A stretch of DNA of 50,592 bases from assembly GCA_947494205.1 (NCBI GenBank), contig CANLUH010000027.1, forward strand, positions 1 to 50,592. The letters run 5' to 3'. The notes under the pieces were generated by a model that was not told the DNA's origin, did not search any database, and saw only the letters and a list, made by a program, of their open reading frames with translations. Positions 1 to 7,838 of this stretch are shown piece after piece. The first letter of the stretch is position 1, and every line of letters starts with the position of its first letter. The position numbers were made by a program, and so were the translations under genes. This DNA is from an uncultured Flavobacteriaceae bacterium (GTDB taxonomy: Bacteria > Bacteroidota > Bacteroidia > Flavobacteriales > Flavobacteriaceae).

Positions 1-142
1 CATCTTGTATTCGCACTAATTAAAAATCAAACTTTTTATAAAAATCGTTTGGTCACGTCATAGAAATCGAACTGACGTTACTATTTATTATTGTCTATTA
101 CATGTTAAACGATCAGTTTTACTATTTTTTAGTGTTCTCCTT

Positions 143-694
143 TTAATTTTTAAATGCTATAAATTCTGCTGGTACTGCATCTGTTAACCAAACGCCATTT
201 TCCGATTGGTAAAAGGTATAACCTTTATCGTGCATATCTTTTGCTCTTATGTTTAAAATAATAGCTTGCCCTCTTCTACTACCTACTTTTACTGCGGTTT
301 CTAATTCGTTTGTTAGATGTACGTGTTGTCTGCTCATTTTTTGCAGTCCGTTTGTTTTTATAGCACTCATAAATTTACCTACGGTTCCATGATATAAATA
401 CGCTGGTGGTTCTAAGGATTCCAATTTTAAATCTATTGTTGTGATTGAATGGCCTTGGTTTGCTCTTATTTTTGTTTTATCGTCGTTAAAGGCAAAGCGT
501 TTTTTATCGTTTGTTTCTACAATATCTTCTAAACTTTCCTTTGAGAACCTTACATTTCTTTTATTGGCTTTTGTTATTAGTTCGTTGATGTCTGCCCAAC
601 CGTTTTCGTCTAATTCTAATCCTATTTTACCTGGGTTATGTCTAAGGATTAAGCTTAAAAATTTGCTTATTCGTTTTTTATTCTTGTCATTCAT
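143..694 (-). CDS. kptA: RNA 2'-phosphotransferase, Tpt1/KptA family
   Basis: The family moves a 2'-phosphate from RNA to NAD+, releasing nicotinamide and ADP-ribose 1''-2'' cyclic phosphate. At 183 residues it has the usual length. The N-terminal winged-helix part shows the ISKFLSLILRH motif (R18-H19), followed by ANQGHS (79-83), then the ART-fold part with YHGT (101-104, H102), SRQHVHL (121-127, R122) and SRRGQA (139-144), matching the Arg-His-Arg-Arg active site of the family. All key residues are present, so it is probably active. The start lies one base after the stop of the RNase Z-like gene upstream, so the two are co-transcribed. It is the last gene of the ADP-ribose locus. The 142 bases beyond it show no gene and no clear terminator. 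Confidence 0.93.
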   Translation of the reverse strand: MNDKNKKRISKFLSLILRHNPGKIGLELDENGWADINELITKANKRNVRFSKESLEDIVETNDKKRFAFNDDKTKIRANQGHSITTIDLKLESLEPPAYLYHGTVGKFMSAIKTNGLQKMSRQHVHLTNELETAVKVGSRRGQAIILNIRAKDMHDKGYTFYQSENGVWLTDAVPAEFIAFKN

Positions 695-695
695 T

Positions 696-1562
696 TTAAT
701 TGATAGGTTTTCCGTTTAATATGTCTTTCTGCATTCTTCCTATTGGCATTCTGTACACTGGAATTTTAATATTATAGTGTTTAATGCCTTCTTTTATTTT
801 TTGGTCTATTTCTTTTACATCGTACCGTGAGGAGAAGTGTCCTAGCACTAATTTTTCTATTGAAATATTCGCTGCCATTTCTAATACTTCTTCTAAAGAA
901 CTGTGTTTGTTTTTATTATTTTTTGTTTGTGTTTCTTCTTTGGTTAAAAAGGTAGCTTCGTGGATTAACGTTTTACAGTTATCGTATTTTGAATAATCGA
1001 ATACTGGTGTGTCTCCCGAATAGATTAGCACATTGGTTTCCTCTTTTTCTTTTATATAATCGTCTCCTTTTTCTTGTTTTAATGCTACAATCTCTTTCCC
1101 GCTTAAACTAGAAAACTCTGCTTTTAATTTATGCTTGGTTTCTATAACTTTATAGGATAAGCTTTTTAATTGTCCTGGTACATCTATATGTTTATTTTCG
1201 AAGCCTTGCACTGAATAACCATTTTTAATTGCTATCGCTTCATTATCTTCTAATGGTTTCCAATGGGCTGTATTAATATGTGGATCGAAACGTTCTAAAA
1301 ATGCATTAAGATGTTGAAACGAGTTCGCATCTTTTGGATAATGAATGTTTAAGCCTGTTTTTGAAAACAATTGATTATACTGAAACAGTCCTGTTAAATG
1401 ATCTCTATCGGCATGCGATACAAATACGTTTCTAATTTTCCCTGCTTTCCCTAAAAGATTAGATACAAGACCGTCTCCTGCATCGAAAAGCAGACCTAGT
1501 TCTTCTATAAAGTACCACGTTGCAAATAATGCTGTGGAGTAACCATGTAGTGTTAGTTTCAT
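696..1562 (-). CDS. RNase Z-like metallo-beta-lactamase-fold hydrolase
   Basis: This 288-residue protein carries tRNase Z landmarks in order: LFDAGDG (25-31), SHADRDHLTGL (49-59), SGDTP (182-186, D184), HEATF (201-205), a His-Ser pair (H220) and GHFSSRY (241-247). RNase Z cuts tRNA 3' trailers. The metal motif II reads HADRDH instead of the usual HxHGDH, so the second His is Asp, as in a divergent paralogue rather than the housekeeping enzyme. It sits one base upstream of kptA, suggesting an RNA-processing or RNA-repair pair inside the ADP-ribose locus. Hydrolysis of another phosphodiester, for instance a cyclic ADP-ribose phosphate, is also possible. The fold call is firm; the substrate is not. 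Confidence 0.82.
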   Translation of the reverse strand: MKLTLHGYSTALFATWYFIEELGLLFDAGDGLVSNLLGKAGKIRNVFVSHADRDHLTGLFQYNQLFSKTGLNIHYPKDANSFQHLNAFLERFDPHINTAHWKPLEDNEAIAIKNGYSVQGFENKHIDVPGQLKSLSYKVIETKHKLKAEFSSLSGKEIVALKQEKGDDYIKEKEETNVLIYSGDTPVFDYSKYDNCKTLIHEATFLTKEETQTKNNKNKHSSLEEVLEMAANISIEKLVLGHFSSRYDVKEIDQKIKEGIKHYNIKIPVYRMPIGRMQKDILNGKPIN

Positions 1563-1565
1563 TGT

Positions 1566-1585
1566 ATTCCTGCGAAAGCAGGAAT
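1566..1585. repeat. Short hairpin repeat, GAAA loop
   Basis: An 8-bp perfect stem ATTCCTGC / GCAGGAAT closes a GAAA loop just upstream of the RNase Z-like start. Related hairpins occur at 5247-5264 and 13568-13587 with paired substitutions in the stem. This looks like a dispersed intergenic repeat of flavobacterial genomes. Confidence 0.7.
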
Positions 1586-1670
1586 CTCATCACTACTTTC
1601 TTTTTTAATTTTGTTATTTATTTAATCTGTATTTGCACTTTGTTCTAAAAAGGTTTCGCCTATAGCCTGT

Positions 1671-1770
1671 CTTGAGCGAAGACGAAAGGCTCAACCTGAC
1701 ATTAAATAAGCTTCTTATTTTATTTTGTTCTCGATACGATTTTTCATTCTTCAAAATCACTCGAACTGAC
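1671..1770. repeat. Intergenic flavobacterial-type palindromic repeats
   Basis: The 260-bp gap between the macro-domain gene and the RNase Z-like gene holds two palindromic units: TTGAGC / GCTCAA around an 11-base loop (1672-1694), and an imperfect palindrome at about 1728-1770 bounded by TTCTCGATACGATTTTT and TCACTCGAACTGACG. A fragment of similar sequence (ATCGAACTGACGTTA) is seen at 66-80. They look like dispersed, non-coding repeats inserted into the operon. No promoter of the TAnnTTTG type was seen here. Confidence 0.55.
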
Positions 1771-1822
1771 GTTTTATAGATACTCTTTACAATCAAAAAT
1801 TTGTAGCAGATTTAAGTTTTTT

Positions 1823-2305
1823 TTAAAAATCGTAAACTATAGTCTCAATGCTATTTTCTATTAATTGCTTATTAAGCATTGGTTCTATTCTTTCCCATTT
1901 TCCTCCAGCTAATCCGCAGCCTATTCTTGGCATGTGTACTGATGCATTTAGTTCTTTCGCTTCTATTGCTAATTGTTCTAAACAGCGTTCCACTGCATCA
2001 TAACGAATTGGCACACCATTACTTCCAGTTTTTGTACCTCTCTGCCCAATCATATTTGCTACATAAATGTATTTTTCTACTTGTATAATTTCTATAGCTC
2101 CTAATTGAAAATCGTTTTTTGCTCGTGCTCTATGCCATTGTCTATAGGCTTTTTCTGGTTCGCTCCAACGTTTTGAAATTGCTAAAACAAATCCTTTGCC
2201 CCAACCTCCAATATCATTACAGATATGGGCTATTATTTTCACCCCTTTTGCTTGTGGTGATGTGGCATCGCCTTTTATGTAATTTATACGTTCTGGATTA
2301 TTCAT
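1823..2305 (-). CDS. Macro-domain protein, Poa1/ALC1/TARG1-like class
   Basis: A single macro domain fills the 160 residues: INYIKGDAT (8-16), the [13 protein letters not shown] loop (about 27-39) and [14 protein letters not shown] (about 126-139), the last replacing the ISTGVYG loop of MacroD enzymes. Members of this class bind ADP-ribose; some dephosphorylate ADP-ribose 1''-phosphate (yeast Poa1) and some remove ADP-ribose from glutamate or from thymidine in DNA (TARG1, DarG). Its start overlaps the preceding macro-domain gene by 8 bases. Because KptA produces cyclic ADP-ribose phosphate, a role in that disposal route is plausible, but eraser activity cannot be excluded. Confidence 0.85.
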   Translation of the reverse strand: MNNPERINYIKGDATSPQAKGVKIIAHICNDIGGWGKGFVLAISKRWSEPEKAYRQWHRARAKNDFQLGAIEIIQVEKYIYVANMIGQRGTKTGSNGVPIRYDAVERCLEQLAIEAKELNASVHMPRIGCGLAGGKWERIEPMLNKQLIENSIETIVYDF

Positions 2306-2813
2306 TTAAAAACGCTTTATAGTATTCATAATTTTCATCATCGAAGCAAACAAACACCACTTTTTCTATCGTTTCACTGTAATATTGTTTAACAGTTCTT
2401 ATTGCTATTTCTGCTGCTAGCGCTTTTGGAAACTTATATATTCCTGTACTTATGTTAGGGAATGCTATAGAAGTTAAACTATTGTCTTCTGCTAGTTTTA
2501 AACTGTTTTTATAGCAGTTTGCTAATTGTTCTTTTTTTTCTTCTATTTTACTGCCTTTATTATATACTGGTCCTACTGTGTGTATTACTTTATTGGCTGG
2601 TAAATGTCCTGCGGTGGTTATTACTGCTTCTCCTGTTTTACATTTGCCTTGTTTGTTTCTAATAGCTTTACAATCTTCTAAAATAGCTTGCCCACCAGCA
2701 CGATGAATAGCGCCATCAACACCGCCGCCTCCTAATAGCGAAGAGTTAGCGGCATTAACGATTGCGTCTATTTCTAATGTTGTTATATCTGCTTTTATTA
2801 GTTCTGTTTTCAT
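2298..2813 (-). CDS. Macro-domain O-acetyl-ADP-ribose deacetylase (MacroD/YmdB type)
   Basis: The 171-residue protein shows the MacroD signature: [18 protein letters not shown] (20-37) and ISTGIYKFP (about 121-129). This class hydrolyses O-acetyl-ADP-ribose, the by-product of sirtuins, and removes ADP-ribose from Asp/Glu. A sirtuin gene lies 2.5 kb upstream in the same locus, which supports the pairing. The start overlaps the ARH gene by 4 bases (ATGA), and the stop overlaps the next macro gene by 8 bases. Having two macro domains of different class side by side suggests different substrates. Confidence 0.92.
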   Translation of the reverse strand: MKTELIKADITTLEIDAIVNAANSSLLGGGGVDGAIHRAGGQAILEDCKAIRNKQGKCKTGEAVITTAGHLPANKVIHTVGPVYNKGSKIEEKKEQLANCYKNSLKLAEDNSLTSIAFPNISTGIYKFPKALAAEIAIRTVKQYYSETIEKVVFVCFDDENYEYYKAFLNE

Positions 2814-3778
2814 AGATTCATTTTTTTAGATAGCTTTTTACTCAAATCAATAATATCTTCTTTCTTTACTAATTTCTCTATCCAATCTTGCGGAATATTC
2901 TCTTTTCCATAATGCAATCCTGCCAATGCTCCAACTACACATGCTGTTGTATCTGTATCGTTTCCAAGATTTACTGCTTTTAAAACAGTATCTCTATAAT
3001 TATCTGTATTTAGAAAACACCACAGGCTTGCTTCTAAAGTATTTAATACATATCCTGAGCTACTTATTTCTTTTTCTTCTAAAGCATATACAGGCTCTAT
3101 TACATAATCGTTAATTGGGTTTTCTAAAATGCGATGAAACTTATTTATTTCATTTTGCGAGCATATTGGATTCGTATTTAAAAAATGATTTACTTGCTTT
3201 TGCATATTATAATAAGCATCAAACTTATCTTCGTTCTTCAATAATTCCAACATATATTCAACATAAATAAAACAACTTATAATAGAACGTATGTGTCCAT
3301 GTGTTATAGACGATACATCTTTTATAATATCGAATCGTTTTTCTATAGACATATCTTTAACATAAAATGCAATTGGACTTATTCGCATAAGCGAACCATT
3401 TCCATTATCGAATTCTCCTATTCCTCCAGATAATACTGCTGGACTTCCTTTTATAAAAGAATTTATTGATTGAACGGTTGTTATACCTATATCAAACACT
3501 TCTCCATGGGGTGTCCAAAGTTCTGAATTATACCATTTTACAAACTTTTTTGCAATGTCTTCTAAACTGTAGTTTTTACATAGACTTTCTGCTAAACAAA
3601 ATGTCAACGAACTATCATCACTCCATGTTCCCATAGGTTGATGATGCGAACCAAACTCCATCATATCTGTTACTGGACATTGTTTTAAGTATGTTCTATC
3701 TTTAAATTCTACTGGTACACCTAAAGCATCTCCAATGGCCAATCCTAAAAATGTATTTTCTATTGTATTTGCTTTCAT
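2810..3778 (-). CDS. ADP-ribosylglycohydrolase (ARH/DraG family)
   Basis: ARH/DraG enzymes use two Mg2+ ions to cleave ADP-ribose from protein side chains or from O-acetyl-ADP-ribose. The sequence has the N-terminal [14 protein letters not shown] motif, a first metal motif WSDDSS (about 52-57) and the C-terminal GNDTDTTA (about 272-279). I chose the ATG at 3778 (322 aa). A longer frame from 3844 adds 22 residues that run into the PARG gene and do not resemble the family, while 3778 lies 7 bases after the PARG stop in an A-rich context. The first motif has Ser where many members have Thr. The family call is strong; the physiological target is unknown. Confidence 0.92.
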   Translation of the reverse strand: MKANTIENTFLGLAIGDALGVPVEFKDRTYLKQCPVTDMMEFGSHHQPMGTWSDDSSLTFCLAESLCKNYSLEDIAKKFVKWYNSELWTPHGEVFDIGITTVQSINSFIKGSPAVLSGGIGEFDNGNGSLMRISPIAFYVKDMSIEKRFDIIKDVSSITHGHIRSIISCFIYVEYMLELLKNEDKFDAYYNMQKQVNHFLNTNPICSQNEINKFHRILENPINDYVIEPVYALEEKEISSSGYVLNTLEASLWCFLNTDNYRDTVLKAVNLGNDTDTTACVVGALAGLHYGKENIPQDWIEKLVKKEDIIDLSKKLSKKMNL

Positions 3779-3785
3779 TTTATTT

Positions 3786-4610
3786 TTAATTAAAAACAGC
3801 ATTAAATGCATTAATAAATTTCTCGTTTCTTGAATACACTGCAAAAACCACTGTTTTAAATTGATTTTTAAATTTCCCGTTTAAATGCTTATAAAATAAG
3901 CTAGCTATAACATTAGGATCGTTTTGAAATACACCACAACCCCATGCTCCTAATATTAATGTTTCATATCTTTCTTGTACACATAGACTTAACATTTTCT
4001 CTATTCTTAAATCCATACTATTAGGAATAGTATCTAGTAAGTGTGTTTCTTTTCGTTTTACAACTCCTGCATTTACTGCTGCTGATGTTATAAAACCACA
4101 GGTTGCATAATTTAAAATTAATTCACCTTTATGATTTCTAAATACAGGAACTTTAGGACTATGTATCATTGCATCTGTATAGATACAGGATTTCATATTC
4201 CTATGCATTGTATAAAACTCGAAAGCATTCATTTGACAACCATAGAGTGCGGAAGATACTGCTAAACTTTCCTCTTGTGCTAATGCACCATTTAAAAAAC
4301 CGCCTCCTGGATTTTTAGCTGAAGCAAAATTTAAACACATTATTTGCTCTTTTCTCTCTTGTGTTAATCTTAATATTGCACTTATAGAATCTTCTCCTGT
4401 TACACTAAATTCTGTATCAAAATTATTATCTAGAGTAATTTCATTGTTTACGTTTTCTAATGCTTGAGATGTATAATATTTTGTGTTATCTATTGAGTAT
4501 TTTATTGCTTCATCTAATATTATTTTATTTCCTTCAACATCTAAATAGCGTCCGTTTTCTATAATGGTTAATGTTTCTTGTGCTTTTATTTTTCTTGTTG
4601 ACTTTTTCAT
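3786..4610 (-). CDS. Bacterial-type poly(ADP-ribose) glycohydrolase (TIGR02452)
   Basis: The PARG signature is plain: NPGGGFLNGALAQEESLA spans 100-117, with GGG at 102-104 and the catalytic QEE at 112-114. A second conserved block GAWGCGVFQNDP lies at 221-232, part of the macro-type fold. The length of 274 residues is normal for bacterial PARG. Enzymes of this family release ADP-ribose from poly- or mono-ADP-ribose chains. The start overlaps the DUF4291 stop by 4 bases, and the ARH gene follows after 7 bases, so PARG and ARH are likely translated together. No PARP-type transferase was found in the window to explain the substrate. Confidence 0.92.
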   Translation of the reverse strand: MKKSTRKIKAQETLTIIENGRYLDVEGNKIILDEAIKYSIDNTKYYTSQALENVNNEITLDNNFDTEFSVTGEDSISAILRLTQERKEQIMCLNFASAKNPGGGFLNGALAQEESLAVSSALYGCQMNAFEFYTMHRNMKSCIYTDAMIHSPKVPVFRNHKGELILNYATCGFITSAAVNAGVVKRKETHLLDTIPNSMDLRIEKMLSLCVQERYETLILGAWGCGVFQNDPNVIASLFYKHLNGKFKNQFKTVVFAVYSRNEKFINAFNAVFN

Positions 4611-5242
4611 TTTAATCGTAATCGTTTATTCACATCTTCATCCTTACTAAAATAAGGTTTCTCTTCTGGTACTATTAACTTATCTAATTCATTGTTTAAA
4701 ACGTGCTGGTGTTGCGTTCTTACAAATTCTGAAATATCTTCTATTTTAATAATATCTTTTGTTGCATAGTTTATTATTTCCTCGTCTCTAACTCCTATTT
4801 GTATCGCTCGGCGTTCTATTTTTGCGCCGTAAGGATCATGGTCTGGATCCCATTGTAAACGTACAGATGAGTTTTTTACTTCGTTTTTCCAATCTTCTAT
4901 ACTTGGATATAAATCTTCTTGAAAATTAGAATACACAGCTTTACTTAAATAACGTTCGAAAGCCTCTCGTTTTAAATGAACTGCCAACACCACTTCTTGT
5001 CCTTCTTTTGTTCCCCAACCGTTTCGATACATCATCCATAAAAAATTAGGTTTTATCCATGTCATTCTGGTATATTTAAAGTCGCCTCCAAAATATTGAT
5101 TACGTACTGCAAAATTACCTTTAGATGGTCTGTACGATTGGTATACTATGATTTCTTCATCATTGTATTGTGCCATGATGTGATGTCCTTTCTCTGGCCA
5201 TTCTTTTAGTTGTTCTGTATATGATTTTATATTTAGTTTCAT
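4607..5242 (-). CDS. DUF4291 domain protein
   Basis: The whole 211-residue protein resembles the DUF4291 family: IVYQSYRPSKGNFAV (32-46), then YTRMTWIKPNFLWMMYRNGWG (57-77, given here in outline) and a later WDPDHDP block. The family occurs in bacteria and eukaryotes and has no established biochemical function that I can recall. It sits between a sirtuin and a PARG and overlaps the PARG start by 4 bases, so it probably acts on NAD+, ADP-ribose or an ADP-ribosylated substrate. That is inference from context only. An 80-bp gap with a small hairpin separates it from the sirtuin gene. Confidence 0.85.
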   Translation of the reverse strand: MKLNIKSYTEQLKEWPEKGHHIMAQYNDEEIIVYQSYRPSKGNFAVRNQYFGGDFKYTRMTWIKPNFLWMMYRNGWGTKEGQEVVLAVHLKREAFERYLSKAVYSNFQEDLYPSIEDWKNEVKNSSVRLQWDPDHDPYGAKIERRAIQIGVRDEEIINYATKDIIKIEDISEFVRTQHQHVLNNELDKLIVPEEKPYFSKDEDVNKRLRLK

Positions 5243-5246
5243 GTTA

Positions 5247-5264
5247 TTTCTGCAAAAGCAGAAA
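5247..5264. repeat. Short hairpin repeat
   Basis: TTTCTGC and GCAGAAA pair around an AAAA loop, just upstream of the DUF4291 start. It is a variant of the hairpins at 1566-1585 and 13568-13587, and could also act as a weak attenuator or mRNA-stability element between operon segments. Confidence 0.55.
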
Positions 5265-5322
5265 CTTTATTAAGTATTCTACTTTCTTTATTTTTTGTTT
5301 TTTATCAATTTTCCCAAAAGAC

Positions 5323-6006
5323 TTATTTCGTTGCTAATTCATTATACAAATAAGTCATTCCTTTTGTCGCATTCTCTTTTATATGTACTGCTCTACCATT
5401 AAAATCGAAATCTGTATCATTTGGATTTATAACGACTAATGTACATTCTGCTGAAATTTCTCTTACTAAACCTGCAGCGGGATAGACTTGCATCGAAGTT
5501 CCTATAACTATTAAAATATCGGCTTCTTTTACTATTTTTTCAGCCTCACTCATTAATGGTACATCTTCTCCAAACCAAACAATATGTGGTCTTAATTGTG
5601 CATCGTCCTCTGCTTTATCTCCTATATTAATATCTCCATCTTGCGAGTAGATTAATTTAGCATTATTAGCTGATCTCGATTTATTTAATTCTCCGTGTAA
5701 ATGCAACACATTGGTTGAACCTGCTCTTTCATGTAAATCGTCTATATTTTGTGTTATAATTTGTACATTATAAAAGGCTTCTAACGCTTTAACTAGTTCG
5801 TGCGCTTTATTTGGTTTAACGTCTTTTAATTGTCGACGCCTTTGATTATAAAATTCTAAAACCAAAGTGCGGTCTTTTCTCCATCCTGCAGGTGTAGCGA
5901 CATCTTTTATACTATGATTTTCCCATAGTCCGTCTGTGTCTCTAAAGGTTTGTATTCCACTTTCTGCACTTATTCCTGCGCCACTAAGTATTACTATATT
6001 TTTCAT
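5323..6006 (-). CDS. cobB: Sir2-family NAD+-dependent protein deacylase (CobB type)
   Basis: Sirtuins remove acyl groups from lysine using NAD+, yielding nicotinamide and O-acyl-ADP-ribose. Visible motifs are GAGISAESGIQTFR (9-22), FYNQRRRQL (52-60), TQNIDDLHERAG (85-96) with the catalytic HLHGEL (102-107), and GTSMQVYPAAGLV near the C-terminus. Y53 and R56 match the Tyr-x-x-Arg pair that marks class III deacylases active on succinyl-lysine. The four zinc cysteines of E. coli CobB are absent: KSRSANN stands where KVRCSQS would be. Length 227 is normal. A MacroD gene in the same locus could consume its O-acyl-ADP-ribose product. Confidence 0.93.
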   Translation of the reverse strand: MKNIVILSGAGISAESGIQTFRDTDGLWENHSIKDVATPAGWRKDRTLVLEFYNQRRRQLKDVKPNKAHELVKALEAFYNVQIITQNIDDLHERAGSTNVLHLHGELNKSRSANNAKLIYSQDGDINIGDKAEDDAQLRPHIVWFGEDVPLMSEAEKIVKEADILIVIGTSMQVYPAAGLVREISAECTLVVINPNDTDFDFNGRAVHIKENATKGMTYLYNELATK

Positions 6007-6014
6007 TTGTTTTT

Positions 6015-6428
6015 TTAGTTTTTTAGTTTGTCAATTTGCGACTGCACCAACGGATGTGATACATTTTTAAATTGACTTCCAATACATACTTTAATCACTT
6101 TAATGTCTTCAACTATGTTTGTATTGAATGTTTCTAAATCTTCTGCTGGCACCCATAATTCGTTATGAATTTTTCCACCTACATTTTCTACTTTATATTT
6201 TAAATATTCTTCTTCAGTTATTTTAAATTCAGTTACAAAACCTAAATAGTTTCCAAAAGCATCTTTAGTATTCCACTCTGATGCTATTTGTGTTGCATAG
6301 GCCTCATTTAAAACAGGATAAAAAATAGGCTGTTGTTCTAATCTTGGTGGAAAGGTTTTAAAATTACTTTCTGTAATTAATATTAGTTCTTTCTCTCCTA
6401 CTGGTCTGTATAATGTTACTGTTTTCAT
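6015..6428 (-). CDS. Small protein of the 'ADP-ribosylation/crystallin J1' type
   Basis: The 137-residue protein starts with TLYRPVGEKELILI, continues with FPPRLEQQPIFYPVLNEAYA (about 26-45), and carries VGGKIHNELWVPAEDLE (about 102-118). I recognise this as a small bacterial family that public annotation labels ADP-ribosylation/crystallin J1, though the label seems inherited and I know of no assayed function. The combination of an N-terminal R, aromatic residues and a late ELWVPAE is faintly reminiscent of ART-fold proteins, including the GVWLTDAVPAEF end of KptA. It lies 2 bases after the NADAR stop and 8 bases before the sirtuin start, so it is a tight operon member. Confidence 0.75.
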   Translation of the reverse strand: MKTVTLYRPVGEKELILITESNFKTFPPRLEQQPIFYPVLNEAYATQIASEWNTKDAFGNYLGFVTEFKITEEEYLKYKVENVGGKIHNELWVPAEDLETFNTNIVEDIKVIKVCIGSQFKNVSHPLVQSQIDKLKN

Positions 6429-6430
6429 AA

Positions 6431-7000
6431 TTACTTTTCATTAATATAACGCTCCTCATTTAATGCATCTCTAACTTCCATTAAAGCGAACCCTAAAAGG
6501 TTTTTACCTCTCCATAGTAATGGGTTTTCTGCTTTTTCATTAGAAGCTCCCATACCAATTCCCCAAATACGATCTCTAGGGCTGGCTTCTACTAACACTC
6601 TATTTTTAGTATTAAGTAAAAATGTTTTTAGTTCTGGATGCTGTGAGAATTTATGTTTATTACCTTCTACTACTATTCTATATTTATGTTTATCCCATTC
6701 TTCTGTGGTAAAATTCATCACTTTCCTTCCCCATTGTTTAGCTTCCATTGGTGTATTAGATTTAATAATTTCTTCTAAGCAATTAGCATCTTTAAATACC
6801 CTTGCTTTTTCTGCCATCATCCAATGTTCTGCTGTTTTATAAACAATGCCATCTACTGTAAAAGCAGCTTGCCACCATTGACTAAAACAACTTTTACCAA
6901 CACTGCCGTCTTTATTCGGTGTGTGTCCCCAAAAGAAAAGATATTTTATTCTCTTCTTTTCTTGAAAATCTGAGATTAACTTTTCTCTATTGTATTTCAT
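6431..7000 (-). CDS. NADAR-family protein (YbiA-like)
   Basis: NADAR means NAD- and ADP-ribose-associated. Characterised members remove N-glycosidically linked groups, including ADP-ribose from guanine bases, and YbiA-like members act on riboflavin intermediates. The motifs are in place: FFWGH (22-26), SQWW (40-43), YKTAEHWMMAEKA (54-66), EASPRDRIWGIGM (138-150) and WRGKNLLG (163-170). Length 189 is typical. The gene overlaps the end of the kinase gene by 14 bases and is followed 2 bases later by the next gene. Given its neighbours, action on ADP-ribosylated nucleic acid or free ADP-ribose adducts is likelier than riboflavin work. Confidence 0.93.
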   Translation of the reverse strand: MKYNREKLISDFQEKKRIKYLFFWGHTPNKDGSVGKSCFSQWWQAAFTVDGIVYKTAEHWMMAEKARVFKDANCLEEIIKSNTPMEAKQWGRKVMNFTTEEWDKHKYRIVVEGNKHKFSQHPELKTFLLNTKNRVLVEASPRDRIWGIGMGASNEKAENPLLWRGKNLLGFALMEVRDALNEERYINEK

Positions 7001-7838
7001 TTTCTTTTAATTCTTGTATTTTAATTTGCTCTACTTCATCTCTTTCAATAGTTTTAAAACTATCTGTTGCAAATACTTTAGTAAATTTTTCATTTAAGGT
7101 TTTAAATCCTTTATTAAAAATACCGTGGCTTACTGCTAAGTATAAATCGCCAGCATTTTTTTCTTTTAGAGCTTCTGCTAATCCTAAAAATGTACCGCCG
7201 CCATCGCAAATATCATCTACTATTAAACACGCTTTTCCTTCTAAATCGTCTTCATAAACTTTAAAACCCTCAAGTGTTCCATTCTTTACATTTCTTTTTT
7301 TAGAGCATTCTATTACTGGTATTCCTCCTAAATATTCAGACACTTTATAAATTTTCTTTAACGCTCCTCCGTCTGGAGATACTAAAACAAGGTCTTTTCC
7401 TATTGCTTTTATTACTTGCTTTATAAAATTATGATTGGTTACTACTTCACAATTATTTAATACAGCCGAAGTAACTTCGGAATGCGGATCGAAAACAGTG
7501 ACTTTGTTTAAGTTTAAATGATTTAAAAGTTCGGCATACACTTTTACAGATAAGGGTTCTCCTTTTACCATAACACGATCTTGTCTTGCTGCTGGAAAAT
7601 ACGGGATGAACACATTTATCTTTTCTATATAAAAACGTTTTAAGGCATCTATAGCTAGAAGCAACAAACCAAAATCGTTAAACGATTGCACTCGTGTGGT
7701 TACTGTTACTTCTTTTACAGTAGATAAATCTTCATTTATTTTTATATGTGGTTCTCCTCCCGAAAAGGTAAACGATTGAAACGATATACTTTTTTCGGTA
7801 CCAAAAGGTGTAAACTGAGCATCTAAATTTAAATACAT
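6987..7838 (-). CDS. Ribose-phosphate pyrophosphokinase-like protein (divergent Prs)
   Basis: Prs transfers pyrophosphate from ATP to ribose 5-phosphate to make PRPP. This 283-residue protein keeps the family elements: FPAARQDR (81-88), FDPHS (116-120) and the PRPP loop VDDICDGGGT (207-216). It is shorter and more divergent than housekeeping Prs (about 310 aa), and the catalytic-flap region is not the usual one. Divergent Prs homologues in NAD-linked operons may either recycle ribose 5-phosphate from ADP-ribose or, as in the phage NAD+-rebuilding route, pyrophosphorylate ADP-ribose itself. No nicotinamide transferase gene is adjacent. The start lies right at an NrtR-type palindrome, and a good promoter lies just upstream. 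Confidence 0.88.
   Translation of the reverse strand: MYLNLDAQFTPFGTEKSISFQSFTFSGGEPHIKINEDLSTVKEVTVTTRVQSFNDFGLLLLAIDALKRFYIEKINVFIPYFPAARQDRVMVKGEPLSVKVYAELLNHLNLNKVTVFDPHSEVTSAVLNNCEVVTNHNFIKQVIKAIGKDLVLVSPDGGALKKIYKVSEYLGGIPVIECSKKRNVKNGTLEGFKVYEDDLEGKACLIVDDICDGGGTFLGLAEALKEKNAGDLYLAVSHGIFNKGFKTLNEKFTKVFATDSFKTIERDEVEQIKIQELKENEIQ

Noticed and set aside
1614-1796. 60-codon frame on the minus strand in the repeat-filled gap
   Set aside because: It lies across dispersed palindromic repeats, has no family resemblance and no plausible start context.
3779-3844. Longer start for the ADP-ribosylglycohydrolase
   Set aside because: The extra 22 residues lie over the PARG coding end and do not fit the family; the ATG at 3778 follows the PARG stop directly.
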